From Thalassocella blandensis (lineage in GTDB: Bacteria > Pseudomonadota > Gammaproteobacteria > Pseudomonadales > Cellvibrionaceae): a stretch of DNA of 64,000 nt. The stretch spans positions 620,001 to 684,000 of the forward strand of contig CABFPG010000001.1 in NCBI GenBank assembly GCA_902141825.1, given 5' to 3'. Below are positions 11,301 through 20,633 of the stretch, piece by piece. The notes beneath the pieces were generated by a model, which was given only the letters and a program-made list of their open reading frames with translations, had not been told where the DNA came from and searched no databases. The position numbers were made by a program, and so were the translations under genes. Within the stretch, counting starts at the first letter, position 1, and every line of letters starts with the position of its first letter.

Positions 11301-14300
11301 TAGTTCAAATACATCGTTTCCATTACCACCACGTAAAGTATCCAGAGAAACTGCACTGCCTACCTTGAAAGTATCACTTCCACCACCACCTTCGTAGACT
11401 TCTGCGTTGGTAACACTTACAGTTCCTCCGCCACTAACCTGGATGTTTGGCGCCACACCGTTATTAAATACCCATTCAACGTCATTGGTATGAGTGAGCG
11501 TAATCTTATCTTTGCCACCATCGCCATCTTCTACACCTAAATCTACTGTAGCATTTAGAGAGGCGTTACCAATATTTACCTCATCGTTCCCGGTTCCAGT
11601 ATTAATCATCGCTACATCACCACCGGTGTTTACCGTGATGACATCATTTCCACCAAGACTATTGATAAGATTTACGTCGGTGACAGCGCTAATAGTGAAT
11701 GTATCCCGGCCACCACTGCCATCGATCTGTTCGACTCCATTAAAGTGAATACTAGAAGAACCAAAAGTAAATAGCTCACCAAGGGTGTCGCCATTAAGAG
11801 TCCAGATGGTATCTTCGGAATGTTCAATTTTAATTGTATCGAAAGCCGCTTCAGCATTTGCGCCACCGCTAATAGATGCTGTAATCGCATTCGCACCAAT
11901 CGTAAATACATCTTGACCATCACCACCAACAAAAGACTCAATACCGGAAAAGTTCGTGGTTTTAACACTTCCTGTTGCATTACCCGCACCGTCTACACCG
12001 TTGGCAATACTCCATTCAACCCGTTGCGAATTCGTGCTCGCAACACTTAAATGATCTGTAGCAGTATCTGAACCACCGGTGAAAACACCTCGAATCATGC
12101 CACTAACATTGCCATTAGCTGATAATAAGAAGTAATCGGTCTGTATATTGCCAGAGACGTTAGCCATATCAACAAAATTCATACGGTCGCCACCCGTTTC
12201 ATTCAATTCTACGTAGCCATCGTTCTGACCATTGATCACCCACTTATTTATCTGATTGCGTCCAACTAAAGTATCATTGGTGTTATTGCCGGTTAAGGTT
12301 TGAATGCCTTCAAATTCTGTATTGGCGACTTGACCACTGTGTGCTGCATCACCTAGCGACCAGATATTTCCACCTACAGTCCAAGTCAGTTTATTTCCTG
12401 TGCCTTCGCCACCATCCAGATGGCCATCGAAGCTACCGGTGTCTGTAATAGTAAAAGTATCCGCAAAATCATTACCGACAAGATTATTTACCGATGCAAA
12501 ATTCAAGTTTCTCGCAGCAACTGTATTACTGACCCTCCCTCCGTTTGCAGCATCAATCGTCCAGGTATTTGCGCCTAAAGCGGGAGTCATCAAGGTTAAA
12601 TTGTCTGCATCATTCCCGGTGAGAAACTCAATTCCGTTTATCGAGACAAAGTTGGTGTCATTATTTGCTGCAACGATTGAACTACCCGTCCACTTTACTT
12701 CAATCTTGTTTGTCTCATCGGTAGATAGATTTGAAAGATCCATCCTATCGGAAACTGCTGTGTTTGAATCGACCCCGGCATTAATTGAGATAGCACTAAA
12801 ATCGGTAAAACTGTTAAATTCAAAGACGTCATTACCAGTTCCCCCTGTCAATTCTTCCATTCCAGTAAACGTAATAATACTGCTCTTTACATTACTTTGA
12901 TTAACTCGACCGACGGTTGTAGTGGTAATCCCAGCATTGGTAACAAACTGCCATTCATTTTCACGGTGCAACGGATGGGTTGCCGCCGTGGGAGTGGATA
13001 CCGTCAAGTGATCACTTCCGGCACTGCCACCGTTTATCCTTCCGGTAAACATACCGGTGGACTCCACATTAAAACTATCACTAAATGTTTCAGCGCCCGT
13101 TAGGGTGTAAATTTCACTGAAAGACGAAACATACTCCGCACCACCAGCTGTAACTTTACCGGAGTTCTCCCCGTCAATAGTCCAAGTTGAATCGACATTT
13201 TTTCCGGTTAGTGCGTTATTTCCAGCACCGCCACGAATGGTGTTAATTGTGCCGCTATTAACAGTAAATTCATCATTCGCATCAGAACCTATTAAGGTTT
13301 GGAAGTTTATAAACTGAATACTACTCGTGCCGTCTCCGTTAAATACGACCCCATCATTAACGCCGTCATCTAAAGTTGCTTCGCCAGTTGCATTGCCAAT
13401 AAACCAGCGATAGAAAGTACTATTCCCCGTAATACTGTTGGCATAATCTTTATTGGCAATAATTTTTTCGGCACCACTGATGCCATAGACAGTTCCACCG
13501 ATTTCGATTGTCCGACCGGCATTGACAGAGGAAAAGTCAACCACATCAATAATAGTGTTGCCCGAGGCATCAACACCACCACCGGCCACAATACTCCCCG
13601 AGATACTGCCAATCTGGTCCACTGACGGCTGAGTGAATATGAAATTATCCAGCACCTCATCCTGGCCAACGAGATTTTCAATCGAACTAAAGCTGAAATC
13701 ATTGGTACTGTCACTACCCCAATCAACCGTACCACTGTTTGGGCCGGAGATAGTCCAGGTAGTGTTAACTGCGCGCCCTTCCAAAGTATCAATGTCTAAA
13801 AACTCTTCATCGCCACCGGAGATGCTCACAATGCCAGCAATCTCTAGAAATTCGAAATTATCGTCGCCGTTACCACCGACAAGGTTGCCAAAGTTGACAA
13901 ACGAAAGAGATGACGTCCCATGTGTAATGTTTCCATCACTGGCACCATCAACGACAATTACCGAAGTTCCATCGCCGAAAGGGTTTATCGTGGTATCGTC
14001 AAAATCACCAATAGTCCAATTTACTGCTTCATTGTCGTTGCTGTAGAAATTTATTGTACTGCCTGAAGAATTGCCGATCACCCACTCAATATCGCCTAGA
14101 CGATTATTGCCATGACTAGCTACGGTGTCAGTCAAGCTTCTTGCATTGTCAACGTAAATTGTTTTTACATCGGTGGTTTTAGCGTAACTTACCCAGTCTG
14201 TACCATTTCCACCATAGATTCTGCGCATTTGAGCAGTGTTGCTGACAAAATCAAAGGTATCGTTTTTATCTGTCCCCGTTAATACGTGGAAGTTGGTAAA

Positions 14301-17300
14301 CGTAATTGTTGTTAATCCATCAGAAGAGGTTACCTGTCCATCATAAATACCGTTAATCACCCACTGGGTAAAGTCTGTGGTACCACCGCTCAAGAAATTG
14401 GTGATACCTTCAGCGTCACTTGCTTTCAGTTCTTCAATGCCATTTATGCCACCAAAGCCAGCACTTCCTAATACAAGGTTTTGCGCTCCTGCATTAGAGT
14501 AATCAATCGTATCGATGACTGCACCGTCACCACCGGTAATTTGGCCGGAGATTTGACCGTCAACGCCATAGGCGAAACTGTCTTTAACATTGTCCGGGCC
14601 TACCAAGTTTTCAATTTCATTAAAGGTTATTTCAGAAACGGTATCGCCAGAAAAATCTATATTTCCTAGATCCTCGTCTGTAATGTTCCATACTGTTTCG
14701 ATAGCAAAACCGTGAATGGTATCGTTGTCTGTTGCTTCGCTGCCACCGTCGATAGTTGTTGTAACAGAGGCTGACATCAGATAAAAATTATCTTCACCGC
14801 CTTCACCTTGAACATCGTAGGCTGTTGATACGTTGGCATCAGATACGGATGCATATAAATTAAATACATCATTACCATCCCCCCCCAAAAGGCGACCGGT
14901 AAAATCTCTACGTGCCTCAAAGGTATCCGCTCTTGAACCACCTTGCAGAACATCCATATTGGCAAAATTGCTGGTATATTCTGTAGTTGTGCCACCACTG
15001 GTAACTTCACTGACTAATTGCAGCGTTGTTTCGGTGGTGTCTGACTCCAGGCCAATATTCCAGGTATTAATACCATTGAAACCAACTAAGGTATCTGTGC
15101 CTGTACTTCCACCGGAAATACCATCACCATCAACTGAAATTTCTACATCAGCGGCCATTAAGGTGAAAGTATCACTCCCGGCTTCACCGAGAATAATGGG
15201 ACTGGCCGGTAAAGAAGTAGAAGGAGAAGCGTAAAAATTAAAGAAGTCATCACCGGCACCGCCTTTCACTTCACCGGAAAATTCCTGATAAAAATTAAAA
15301 GTATCTTCGTTGCCGTTGCCTTGAACTACGTCAATTTCATCAAAGCGAATATCGCCAGTAACAACGATTAATTGATTGCTGTCTTCTATGGTTCCACTAT
15401 TATCAATGCCGAAGTTCCAGGAGCTTACCGCGTCAAAGCCGTTAATAGTATCAACATCGCTATCAGCCGTTACGCCATCGTTTCCGTGAATACTAAAAGA
15501 CAAGCCTTGGGCTTGAATATTGAAAATGTCGGCGCCTGCGCCACCGCGAACTTCACCCGTAAAATTGGTGTTGGATAAAATAAAGGTGTCTACATTACCT
15601 TGGCCTTGAAGGATTTCGAAGCCGGAAAAATTTTGAGTATTTGAATCATCTGATTTCGAAATACTGTAAATGGTACCGCTATCGGTACCAATTTCCCAAT
15701 TCGCACCGCCGATAAAACCAACTAATGTATCGTCATCAGCATCTGTATCACTTGTCCCACCTAACAGGTTACTTACATTCGCGCCACTTACAACACGAAT
15801 AATATCTTCACCAACACCACCAAATACTTCATTAAACTGGTGGGAAATTGTCATATCATCCTTTTCAGATCCACCATGTAAATTTTCAATATTTTCAAAA
15901 GCAACGTTGCCGCTGTTATTTAAGACTGAACCTTGATTATTTCCAGAAGATGTCCAGGTGTTAATGTGGTCAGAATCACCATAGCCCACTATGGTATCGT
16001 TTGAACCACCTCCATCAATTCCATAAATAGAAATGCCGCTCGCCATCAAATTATAGGTATCACTTCCACCTTCACCGTCTAAATTCGTGTTACTTGTAGA
16101 AGTGCCAACATTTCCATAAAAATTAAAAACGTCATTTTCTCCCAATGCCGATACTGTAAACGACGTTGCATCATGCGAAGAGCCCGCATTGAAATTAAAA
16201 ATATTTACATCATTATTTCCGGTAACAGTAACATCACCACCTTGGATCAAACCTTTTTGCGTAAAGCTATTCTTTATAATAATTTCAATCGTGCCAGACG
16301 TGCCGGATCCTGAAGCTTTTGAATTTAAATTGACGGCGCTGACTTCAGCACTACTTACAATAATTTCTCCACCATCGTCGTTCCCACTTTCGGCACTACT
16401 ATCAATACTCAGGTCACCCCAAGAATTATGGGAAGTATTTAAATTAACCTGGTTACCGTGATTAATAATGGTGGTGCTTCCTGCAACATTAATTTGTCCC
16501 GTATCAGTCGCACCGGTTCCTCCGCCATCTCCATCGTGAAACGAATTACCAGTGGTAGTAACATATAAGGAATGTAAAATGCTGGATGAAATACCATTTG
16601 TGCCGCTTCGATCGCCAAGAATTATTCCTCCGGCAATATCGTTGATTGTTACATCATATGCATTTGGAATGATTACCCGGTTGAGATTGTGATCCCCTAA
16701 CAAGGATATATTGCCAGGGTCTGACTGAGTCCCAGCGGTTAAAACAAGCCGTGGTCCGTGTGTGCTGTATGTCCCAGCGGACGCAGTAATAACGCTGGTT
16801 GCGGAATCGGTGATATTGCCTCCCGCTGTAACGGATAATGTATAAGGGGTACTGGAAGAGTTTACTGCATCTTGTTTTATGGTAATTACACCGAGCTCAA
16901 TATTATTCGCGTCAACAAGTGTAACCTCGTCAGCATTCGCACTTACGGCCCCGATAAAGTCATTATTAGTATTATCAAAACTAATTAAATCAGTAGCGCT
17001 AAAACTCGAAGTACCTGAAACCTTAATACTTGAATCGTCAGTTATATCACCTGAAACGGAAGTTACTGTGAGGCTGCCATCAATTGTGGACATGGTTGTG
17101 GCTGCCAATGGACCACCATCACCATCCAAATCGTAAGACACGAAATTAATGTCATTTGTACTTCGCAACGTAACATTATTACCACGCTGAATCAAAATAC
17201 CACGTGAAAATTTATTACTCGCTGAATTTAAAGTGATGTTTCCGACATTAAGTCCGTTATTATCTTGATCTGCATTTAAAACGGTTTCACCGCTAACACT

Positions 17301-20261
17301 CAGAGATCCACTACCTTGCGTAATATTTCCGTTGGCATTTACGATAAGGTCGCTATTTACGGAATCTGTCGCATCTGTTTCGCTGGTTTTAATGGTACCT
17401 AATACTGCGTTTCCGTTAGTGGTTGTGATGGTCACAGCGGAAGATGGTCGCGGTGTGCCTGATGCGGTAAGATACCCTTCCGTGTTTATGCTATATAGTC
17501 CATTTGCGGTGAAGGATGAACCAGTAACTGAAATATTTCCGTTGTAGGATTTAATTGCACTTTCGCCTTCTCGAGACCAACTCGGGTCTAAAGTACCCGG
17601 CTCCCATGAACTGTAATTGTCATACAAACTAATGGCGCCGGTCATATTGATAGAAATATCACCGCCTTCAGCATTAAGCTGCCCATACAGATTTGTGCCG
17701 CCAATTGTTAAATTGTGCCCTGATACCTCCATTATTCCGCCGGAATAAATATTAGCGTCAGCGGTCTCCCCGGTTCGTCTATCTCCGGCGAGTTTTACGT
17801 CACCACCATCAAGGTTGTCCCGATTCGCTTTTATAATGACATGACTCGGGTTATGCAATCTTGGTCCTGAACCATTGTCATAAACAGAGTCTTTGCCAAA
17901 TGTAATATTTCCATTAGCGTTTAATGTATAGTTAGTAAGGTACCCAAATGAAGACATTCCTGAGTTGACGTCTACCCAGGATTCCTGAAAGATATTGGCG
18001 TTAGAATCTAAAAAAATATCAAGGGTATTGGTGCTTCCTCCAGAATTGACATAGTGAGAACCAACATCAATTGCACCAAAACGAATATCACCAGTGGTAT
18101 ATATTTTTACGTGTCCACGACGCGTAGACGTAGTAGAGGTATTAATTGTAGCGATGGTTTCATAAATAGTACTTGCATCACTATCCAGATCCCATGCAGA
18201 GGTAAAACTAGCGGCACGTGAGGCTGTTGAACCTACTGTAAATGCACCACCATTGGTGGTGATATCGCCGTATAATTTTACAGCACCAGTATTATTGAGA
18301 GTAACGTTGCCGCCGTTGGTGGTTATAGTAGTGGCGCCACTCAAAGTAGAACCGAGCGTGAAGTCCACTCCCTCAACTGCGAAATATCCACCACGAGTAT
18401 CAATCGTAATGCCTTCTTTAATAAAAACATCACCACCGGCTTTTAAATCGAGATTAAGCGAATCATTACTACTGAGAGATGAGTCAGTTATTCGATTATT
18501 GATAAATATATCATTGTGGGCATTCAGAATAAGCGTCGATGACCCAATATTATTAAAATTTAAATCCGTAGATAATGTAATGTTTCCCACTTGCCCTGAA
18601 ACACCTACATCGATATCCGGACCAGTTTCAATTTTTACCGTTGCATTATTGGTAAGCGCATTTAAAAGTCCGTTAATTCGAACGACGGAATCACCAGTGT
18701 CGGATACATCATCGCGTGGACTATTAGGACTAAAAACATATTCGTCGCCCTGCAAACCCTGTTCAATTTCATTAGCAACGGTACCAATTGTTATGTTCCA
18801 TGGGTCAATTAACCATTCCCCACCAAGACCCGCGCCTTCAACATTTACATTCAAATCCAAATCAACGACATGTGAGGAGGTTTCAATAAAACCGCCGCTA
18901 GCAGAACCAAAACCACGTGCGTTCAATGTCCCGAATGCTCTCAAGGAATCAGTACCCCAAAGTACAATATTCCCGGCATCGCCACTCTCTAACGCATCGG
19001 AATTTATTATGACATCACCACCAACAAAGACTTGAGAGGCATTACGGACTTCTATATTTTGTCCACGCTGATCTCCACCGATAAGAATTCTTCCTCCGCC
19101 AGTAGCTCCAGAAGCTTCAATCTTAGCTTGACCAATTAAACCAACTTTATCGCCAAGTATTTTTATATCCCCTGCATTTCCGTTTTCGGCATTTGCGATT
19201 ACGGTTGATTCATCGGATAAGAGCGTTTTATCTCGACTGTGAATTTCAATTCGAGATTGAGAATTTCCTTGTAAACTCGTGGCGTTAATAACTCCGCTAT
19301 GTTCGATATTTTCACCCAAAACAATCGCAGTTCCACCCAGCGCTCCAGAAACATCAACTGTTCCATGGTTTACCACGTCTGCACCGCCACCTAAAACAAA
19401 CGAGCCATCATCGCGAACCACCACACTACCGTCGTATTGCATATCGCCGGTGTTCATCGCTTGAGTAAAAATATCTTCGCTTACACTTGCGGTAAGTAGT
19501 ACCTGGCCATCCTCGCCTTGAATAGTCCCTTCATTTATAACTGCGGCATCAACGCCGATATCCTCTTCCAAAAGCTCTTTGGAAATACGTACACGAATCA
19601 AACCCTCGGCATCAAAGGACATTACAGCTTCTCGACCTGCGGCCAAGGTCATTGCACCAAGGTTAGCTTTAATTAACCCTTCATTTTTTACCTGCTTACC
19701 GACAAGTGCAACGCTTCCTCCGGTTGCTGCATTTAATACACCGGAATTAATAACGATACCGTCAGTACCCTCAATCGCAAGAAAGGTAAAATCACCATTC
19801 ATGAAGTCATCAGCATCGATGGATAAACCTGTGGCCATAATGCCACCGGCATTCACCACCGAGTTTTCACCAAAAAAGATGCCATTGGGGTTCATAAGTA
19901 TGACTTGCCCGTTCGCATCAATACGTCCCTGAATATGCGAACCTGAATTACTCATAATTCGGTTAAGCGATACCGAATTGCTATCTGGCTGAATGTATTG
20001 AACGCGCTCATCAGAATTAAGGTTGTAGGAAGTCCAATCAATGGACATGCGATCCGAATTTTGAAGAATAGTAGTTGCGTTGCCTGCTTGCGTGATTGAT
20101 CCAGTACCACCTGTGACCGTGCCACCTTCCGGCCCCGCCCATGCTTGTGATGCCGCAAGCACAGAAGCCGATATTAACAAGGGTGTAATAGGCTTGATAA
20201 AAACACTAGGAGGCTTTGCGTTAATTGAATTTATACGGGAAGATCGGGCACCACGAGGCAT
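5355..20261 (-). CDS. Giant TpsA filamentous-haemagglutinin-type adhesin (4968 aa)
   Basis: ATG start with AGGA 8 nt upstream. Residues 1-43 are a long signal peptide ending ASQAWAG. Residues about 44-165 are the TPS/haemagglutination activity domain needed for export by TpsB: 'GSITQAGNATTILQNSDRMSIDW', with the hallmarks 'NPNGIFFGENSVVNAGGIMATG' (about 127-148). A beta-helix-forming FHA-like region follows to about residue 1400 ('GNAGDIKILGD', 'TTTNGNAVLGTIKT' type repeats). Residues about 1427-4040 are an array of about 25 W-x-I ... GG-x-x-D-x-F modules (listed separately). After that comes a second FHA-like helix (about 4150-4850; 'SVNGDIALQSLIQARNSVALSGG') and an acidic C-terminal tail 'DDELEEDDVY'. 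The product should be a secreted, surface-associated fibrous adhesin. Plus-strand frames within it are shadows. No C-terminal CDI toxin or immunity gene is visible. Confidence 0.93.
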   Translation of the reverse strand: MPRGARSSRINSINAKPPSVFIKPITPLLISASVLAASQAWAGPEGGTVTGGTGSITQAGNATTILQNSDRMSIDWTSYNLNSDERVQYIQPDSNSVSLNRIMSNSGSHIQGRIDANGQVILMNPNGIFFGENSVVNAGGIMATGLSIDADDFMNGDFTFLAIEGTDGIVINSGVLNAATGGSVALVGKQVKNEGLIKANLGAMTLAAGREAVMSFDAEGLIRVRISKELLEEDIGVDAAVINEGTIQGEDGQVLLTASVSEDIFTQAMNTGDMQYDGSVVVRDDGSFVLGGGADVVNHGTVDVSGALGGTAIVLGENIEHSGVINATSLQGNSQSRIEIHSRDKTLLSDESTVIANAENGNAGDIKILGDKVGLIGQAKIEASGATGGGRILIGGDQRGQNIEVRNASQVFVGGDVIINSDALESGDAGNIVLWGTDSLRAFGTLNARGFGSASGGFIETSSHVVDLDLNVNVEGAGLGGEWLIDPWNITIGTVANEIEQGLQGDEYVFSPNSPRDDVSDTGDSVVRINGLLNALTNNATVKIETGPDIDVGVSGQVGNITLSTDLNFNNIGSSTLILNAHNDIFINNRITDSSLSSNDSLNLDLKAGGDVFIKEGITIDTRGGYFAVEGVDFTLGSTLSGATTITTNGGNVTLNNTGAVKLYGDITTNGGAFTVGSTASRAASFTSAWDLDSDASTIYETIATINTSTTSTRRGHVKIYTTGDIRFGAIDVGSHYVNSGGSTNTLDIFLDSNANIFQESWVDVNSGMSSFGYLTNYTLNANGNITFGKDSVYDNGSGPRLHNPSHVIIKANRDNLDGGDVKLAGDRRTGETADANIYSGGIMEVSGHNLTIGGTNLYGQLNAEGGDISINMTGAISLYDNYSSWEPGTLDPSWSREGESAIKSYNGNISVTGSSFTANGLYSINTEGYLTASGTPRPSSAVTITTTNGNAVLGTIKTSETDATDSVNSDLIVNANGNITQGSGSLSVSGETVLNADQDNNGLNVGNITLNSASNKFSRGILIQRGNNVTLRSTNDINFVSYDLDGDGGPLAATTMSTIDGSLTVTSVSGDITDDSSIKVSGTSSFSATDLISFDNTNNDFIGAVSANADEVTLVDANNIELGVITIKQDAVNSSSTPYTLSVTAGGNITDSATSVITASAGTYSTHGPRLVLTAGTQSDPGNISLLGDHNLNRVIIPNAYDVTINDIAGGIILGDRSGTNGISSSILHSLYVTTTGNSFHDGDGGGTGATDTGQINVAGSTTIINHGNQVNLNTSHNSWGDLSIDSSAESGNDDGGEIIVSSAEVSAVNLNSKASGSGTSGTIEIIIKNSFTQKGLIQGGDVTVTGNNDVNIFNFNAGSSHDATSFTVSALGENDVFNFYGNVGTSTSNTNLDGEGGSDTYNLMASGISIYGIDGGGSNDTIVGYGDSDHINTWTSSGNNQGSVLNNSGNVAFENIENLHGGSEKDDMTISHQFNEVFGGVGEDIIRVVSGANVSNLLGGTSDTDADDDTLVGFIGGANWEIGTDSGTIYSISKSDDSNTQNFSGFEILQGQGNVDTFILSNTNFTGEVRGGAGADIFNIQAQGLSFSIHGNDGVTADSDVDTINGFDAVSSWNFGIDNSGTIEDSNQLIVVTGDIRFDEIDVVQGNGNEDTFNFYQEFSGEVKGGAGDDFFNFYASPSTSLPASPIILGEAGSDTFTLMAADVEISVDGDGISGGSTGTDTLVGFNGINTWNIGLESDTTETTLQLVSEVTSGGTTTEYTSNFANMDVLQGGSRADTFEARRDFTGRLLGGDGNDVFNLYASVSDANVSTAYDVQGEGGEDNFYLMSASVTTTIDGGSEATDNDTIHGFAIETVWNITDEDLGNIDFSGDTVSEITFNEIENLVGPDNVKDSFAYGVDGQISGQITGGDGAVIDTIDYSNAGAQNLVLGSAGFGGINGIEELKASDAEGITNFLSGGTTDFTQWVINGIYDGQVTSSDGLTTITFTNFHVLTGTDKNDTFDFVSNTAQMRRIYGGNGTDWVSYAKTTDVKTIYVDNARSLTDTVASHGNNRLGDIEWVIGNSSGSTINFYSNDNEAVNWTIGDFDDTTINPFGDGTSVIVVDGASDGNITHGTSSLSFVNFGNLVGGNGDDNFEFLEIAGIVSISGGDEEFLDIDTLEGRAVNTTWTISGPNSGTVDWGSDSTNDFSFSSIENLVGQDEVLDNFIFTQPSVDQIGSISGSIVAGGGVDASGNTIIDVVDFSSVNAGRTIEIGGTVYGISGAEKIIANKDYANSITGNSTFYRWFIGNATGEATLDDGVNDGVVFNGDGTSSIQFINFQTLIGSDANDEFTVNSGTINTIRGGAGNNALTGKNVDSTWTIDGENSGKVTAGGAEYVSSFSEIYTLTGAETFSDSFNVESTGMFTGRINGGSAGSDHLTVSTPTAATHPLHRENEWQFVTNAGITTTTVGRVNQSNVKSSIITFTGMEELTGGTGNDVFEFNSFTDFSAISINAGVDSNTAVSDRMDLSNLSTDETNKIEVKWTGSSIVAANNDTNFVSINGIEFLTGNDADNLTLMTPALGANTWTIDAANGGRVSNTVAARNLNFASVNNLVGNDFADTFTITDTGSFDGHLDGGEGTGNKLTWTVGGNIWSLGDAAHSGQVANTEFEGIQTLTGNNTNDTLVGRNQINKWVINGQNDGYVELNETGGDRMNFVDMANVSGNIQTDYFLLSANGNVSGMIRGVFTGGSDTATDHLSVASTNSQRVEWSIANGVDGAGNATGSVKTTNFSGIESFVGGDGQDVFTIGANAITASISGGANAEAAFDTIKIEHSEDTIWTLNGDTLGELFTFGSSSIHFNGVEQIDGSGGRDTFTISAVTDVNLINSLGGNDVITVNTGGDVAMINTGTGNDEVNIGNASLNATVDLGVEDGDGGKDKITLTHTNDVEWVFNNGVAPNIQVSGGGTVSVTNAEVYEGGGGSDTFKVGSAVSLDTLRGGNGNDVFELSENAFVQTIAGMGGVDTLYAKSTAETSAGSGDFLVWNITGSNSGNIETRLSNFSGIENLTGGAGQDRFVFANTSAVISGLIDGGESGQTNDVNYDEMDLQALINGVVVEIGPIALPGSVVVEYDTTALTNVNVNNVEKIVAANHPDTSNPNDHLENNNYLAITHDNDFILNMDDVTPNNGYTQEGTDIHAAEDNTRVVFENFGRLQGGNGAVEDDMREGNPTGGYIAGDGPVTKNYSSIDGLVVVELTERLVKVIGNGNTLIRIAEEGSSNGIFNGDNIWDITNSWLMNDSSGDTDYAISGFSGSMNASYVEDHVFSFSGVSMLQGGAGDDEFRFTNSAATNLSRISALVNGAINGGGGTNTVVVQSAPADLAFGLSQVSTTAVPAEDIEQTFPGTLSGPVYLVNNREGIIDLANIAELRVESGATTNESEVSLISGSTGSYAWNIVSSDEQYVSFDGDASSMLFSGVDRIGGGTASDVFNISALGLVANDIDGGGGSGYDVLNLVNVEQAITFTLKGVTDANQFRLSNIEDLQTSIAEHRLIADDLVNNWFIDEENKGRIEFTTGDENQSLRFNSVHHLVGGSSRDTFRINDKGRLSGTIDGGGQAALGDQLIINSNVTQAFTAYIGEKDSLGNVVDANADQLDISGVEVIQAENSVSDSGEDILHTLVARSNVNNRWTINASNASLLTGTDTIDFSGFDHLIGGAAQDTFIFNGRIVAGLIDGGSHASTAADSITITGINNHTVQIGQQSSYARDDNLVNVVNVESLNVSGENLTLAGNNLQNRWNINAPTTSTSHRLKQTLADGSEAVISFGGFSALRGGSSQDNFFINANSAIGLISSINGGGGDDSLDLQPLTTAVSVSRDQNYDADYLITSIETLIADDIGHTLIGGNTAANRWVITNSNAGSITESGLTTNFSGFANVLGRDQVDVFRFEEKEIDGQIVTGKISGIVNGGGQPAGARDQVDMSDLSQAVVIIGDTTSDFTDIESYVGKGNSSAITGSNVENTWTITDTNRGTIVDASGNDIEFIGFGILNGGNVRDTFIFAGGDIGGEINAGGGRDSLTLNLGSGLTGGVVFNGGADQDTVTIIGGSAENKFISSYQPNSDGSVGVTFDRTQADGNHLVYDIRYRDTETINDQVFTSELTVGQVEDQADTITLSNNAFKINDLAEVSITNKDGFVVNGELAIGGSPVDHLIIDGRLRVNGSVDINNVSFETQGANAGIVANNFIRFNNTSGIGESESQRLNIQTANLVLNNPNGDVFLSQTGDLVISGLNSSNGITDIVSTGNISSAGGLNATDELRLDSAGDIELLGANSLSGRISLEGTNIVLHNNNTTNLGEVQAQNLSMTLAGNLTAFGNVAVTNSFELTGNNANVVNFAVENAEYRFNQIHIGNVGSFFLNDVSNNGVVIDSNVGGQRLETARDAFEVTALGTISANNLSAKDIALTSVNGDIALQSLIQARNSVALSGGQVNITGGINVTESTAELAVNIAARDNVNIRSSITANDILAGNISVTGQTILQANGAQISGQDVRLVSRSSIQQQENITATRDLMIEAATTFEMASDARSEASNLVLNAGGNITLDEIVAETASITSGSGALVLRDDIESGDLTMSATQGSIDVVSGADITFTQNLQVDARSATISGNIQSVEGAAIFDVENMFLLNSIIAAGSVDISAGQDFAMNSGVTNGATSGIRSQVSTVVNAGGNIQLTQINGQQGSVALYSGGAITDHNADVVNIIANDFIATTETGFGSYEETGMLETRVSSIDVRNNRGTSGVGISNEGDLVVNAIITNAGDIRLHNRGDVTLANPLTSGTYDLSAIDNDIRQAGGVIDAHYGHGNMVLQIEGSLGATPREANYERPELIGETVDVSTTEGFGVGGRPIVVYARKELIIQGFGIKPIWGFRVPPEDGLTTDGDLIDPSIVGSVSELLINVEPAEDIDPAVFTDVRNYSHDNIAIRMPIDQLYDDELEEDDVY
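8150..15980 (-). repeat. About 25 degenerate W-x-I / GG-x-x-D-x-F protein modules within TpsA
   Basis: Reading the protein, a unit of roughly 80-130 residues recurs about 25 times. It starts W-x-I/F (for example 'NTWTI', 'NRWVI', 'VEWSI'), has a G-x-V/I turn about 8 residues later, then 'F-x-x-(I/F)-E-x-L-x-GG-x-x-x-D-x-F', then 'G-x-I-x-GG'. The GG-x-G-x-D-x-F part resembles one RTX calcium nonapeptide, but it appears once per module instead of in tandem. The modules are diverged at DNA level, so the array is old and selected at the protein level. Confidence 0.8.
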
Positions 20262-20322
20262 AAACTTTATCCTGTTGATCCAGCGTTAGAACTGAAGTTT
20301 CCATTGCTATCAAAATTAACGA

Positions 20323-20346
20323 GAGACATGTCTCACAAAATTTTGT
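20323..20346. promoter_or_regulatory. Two abutting perfect 12-bp palindromes before tpsA
   Basis: GAGACATGTCTC is immediately followed by ACAAAATTTTGT; both are perfect dyads, 62-85 nt upstream of the tpsA ATG. This suits a dimeric regulator operator or a leader hairpin. No regulator can be named. Confidence 0.45.
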
Positions 20347-20385
20347 CGCAAATATCCAATATTAAAAAGCGGAGATTGTATGCAA

Positions 20386-20391
20386 ATTATA
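20386..20391 (-). promoter_or_regulatory. Candidate -10 element for tpsA
   Basis: A consensus TATAAT on the minus strand lies about 125 nt before the tpsA start, in AT-rich DNA. The -35 partner is poor (no TTGACA-like hexamer at 16-18 nt). Transcription from here would put the double palindrome in the 5' leader. Confidence 0.35.
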
Positions 20392-20633
20392 CATACGTGA
20401 AAAATAACAAATCAGCTTAAAGTGAACCGTGTCACAAGCCAAGAACTAACGTTGGCTATCAGGGGTCAATGTGTCTGGAACGTCAAAAGGAATGACTGCT
20501 TCTACACCCAACTAAAACTCGGCTTTAGTTAATTGGCGTAAAGTTGAAGAGTATTATGAGAGCCAATGTATTAAAGAAGACTCCAAAAATAAACTATCAA
20601 CTTCACGCCGAAAAAAGATAAATTCAAAAATGG

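Larger units (their letters stand above)
20262..20633. other. Intergenic region upstream of tpsA
   Basis: 372 bp with no convincing gene. It holds the presumed tpsA promoter (minus-strand -10-like TATAAT at 20386-20391), a double palindrome in the predicted leader (20323-20346), and a 7-bp-arm hairpin (AACTAAA/TTTAGTT, 20510-20530) downstream of the lipoprotein gene that ends at 20634. Confidence 0.6.

Noticed and set aside
8150-15980. Reading the GG-x-G-x-D-x-F motifs as an RTX toxin exported by a type I system
   Set aside because: The motif occurs singly per large module, not as tandem nonapeptides. The N-terminus has a TPS domain and a TpsB gene follows; no type I secretion genes are present.
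5355-20261. Many plus-strand frames of 60-260 codons across tpsA (for example 18253-19035, 12400-12900, 13633-14046)
   Set aside because: They lie antisense to a continuous 4968-codon gene with clear protein repeats, are Ser/Pro/Thr-rich shadows of it, and have no recognisable domains.
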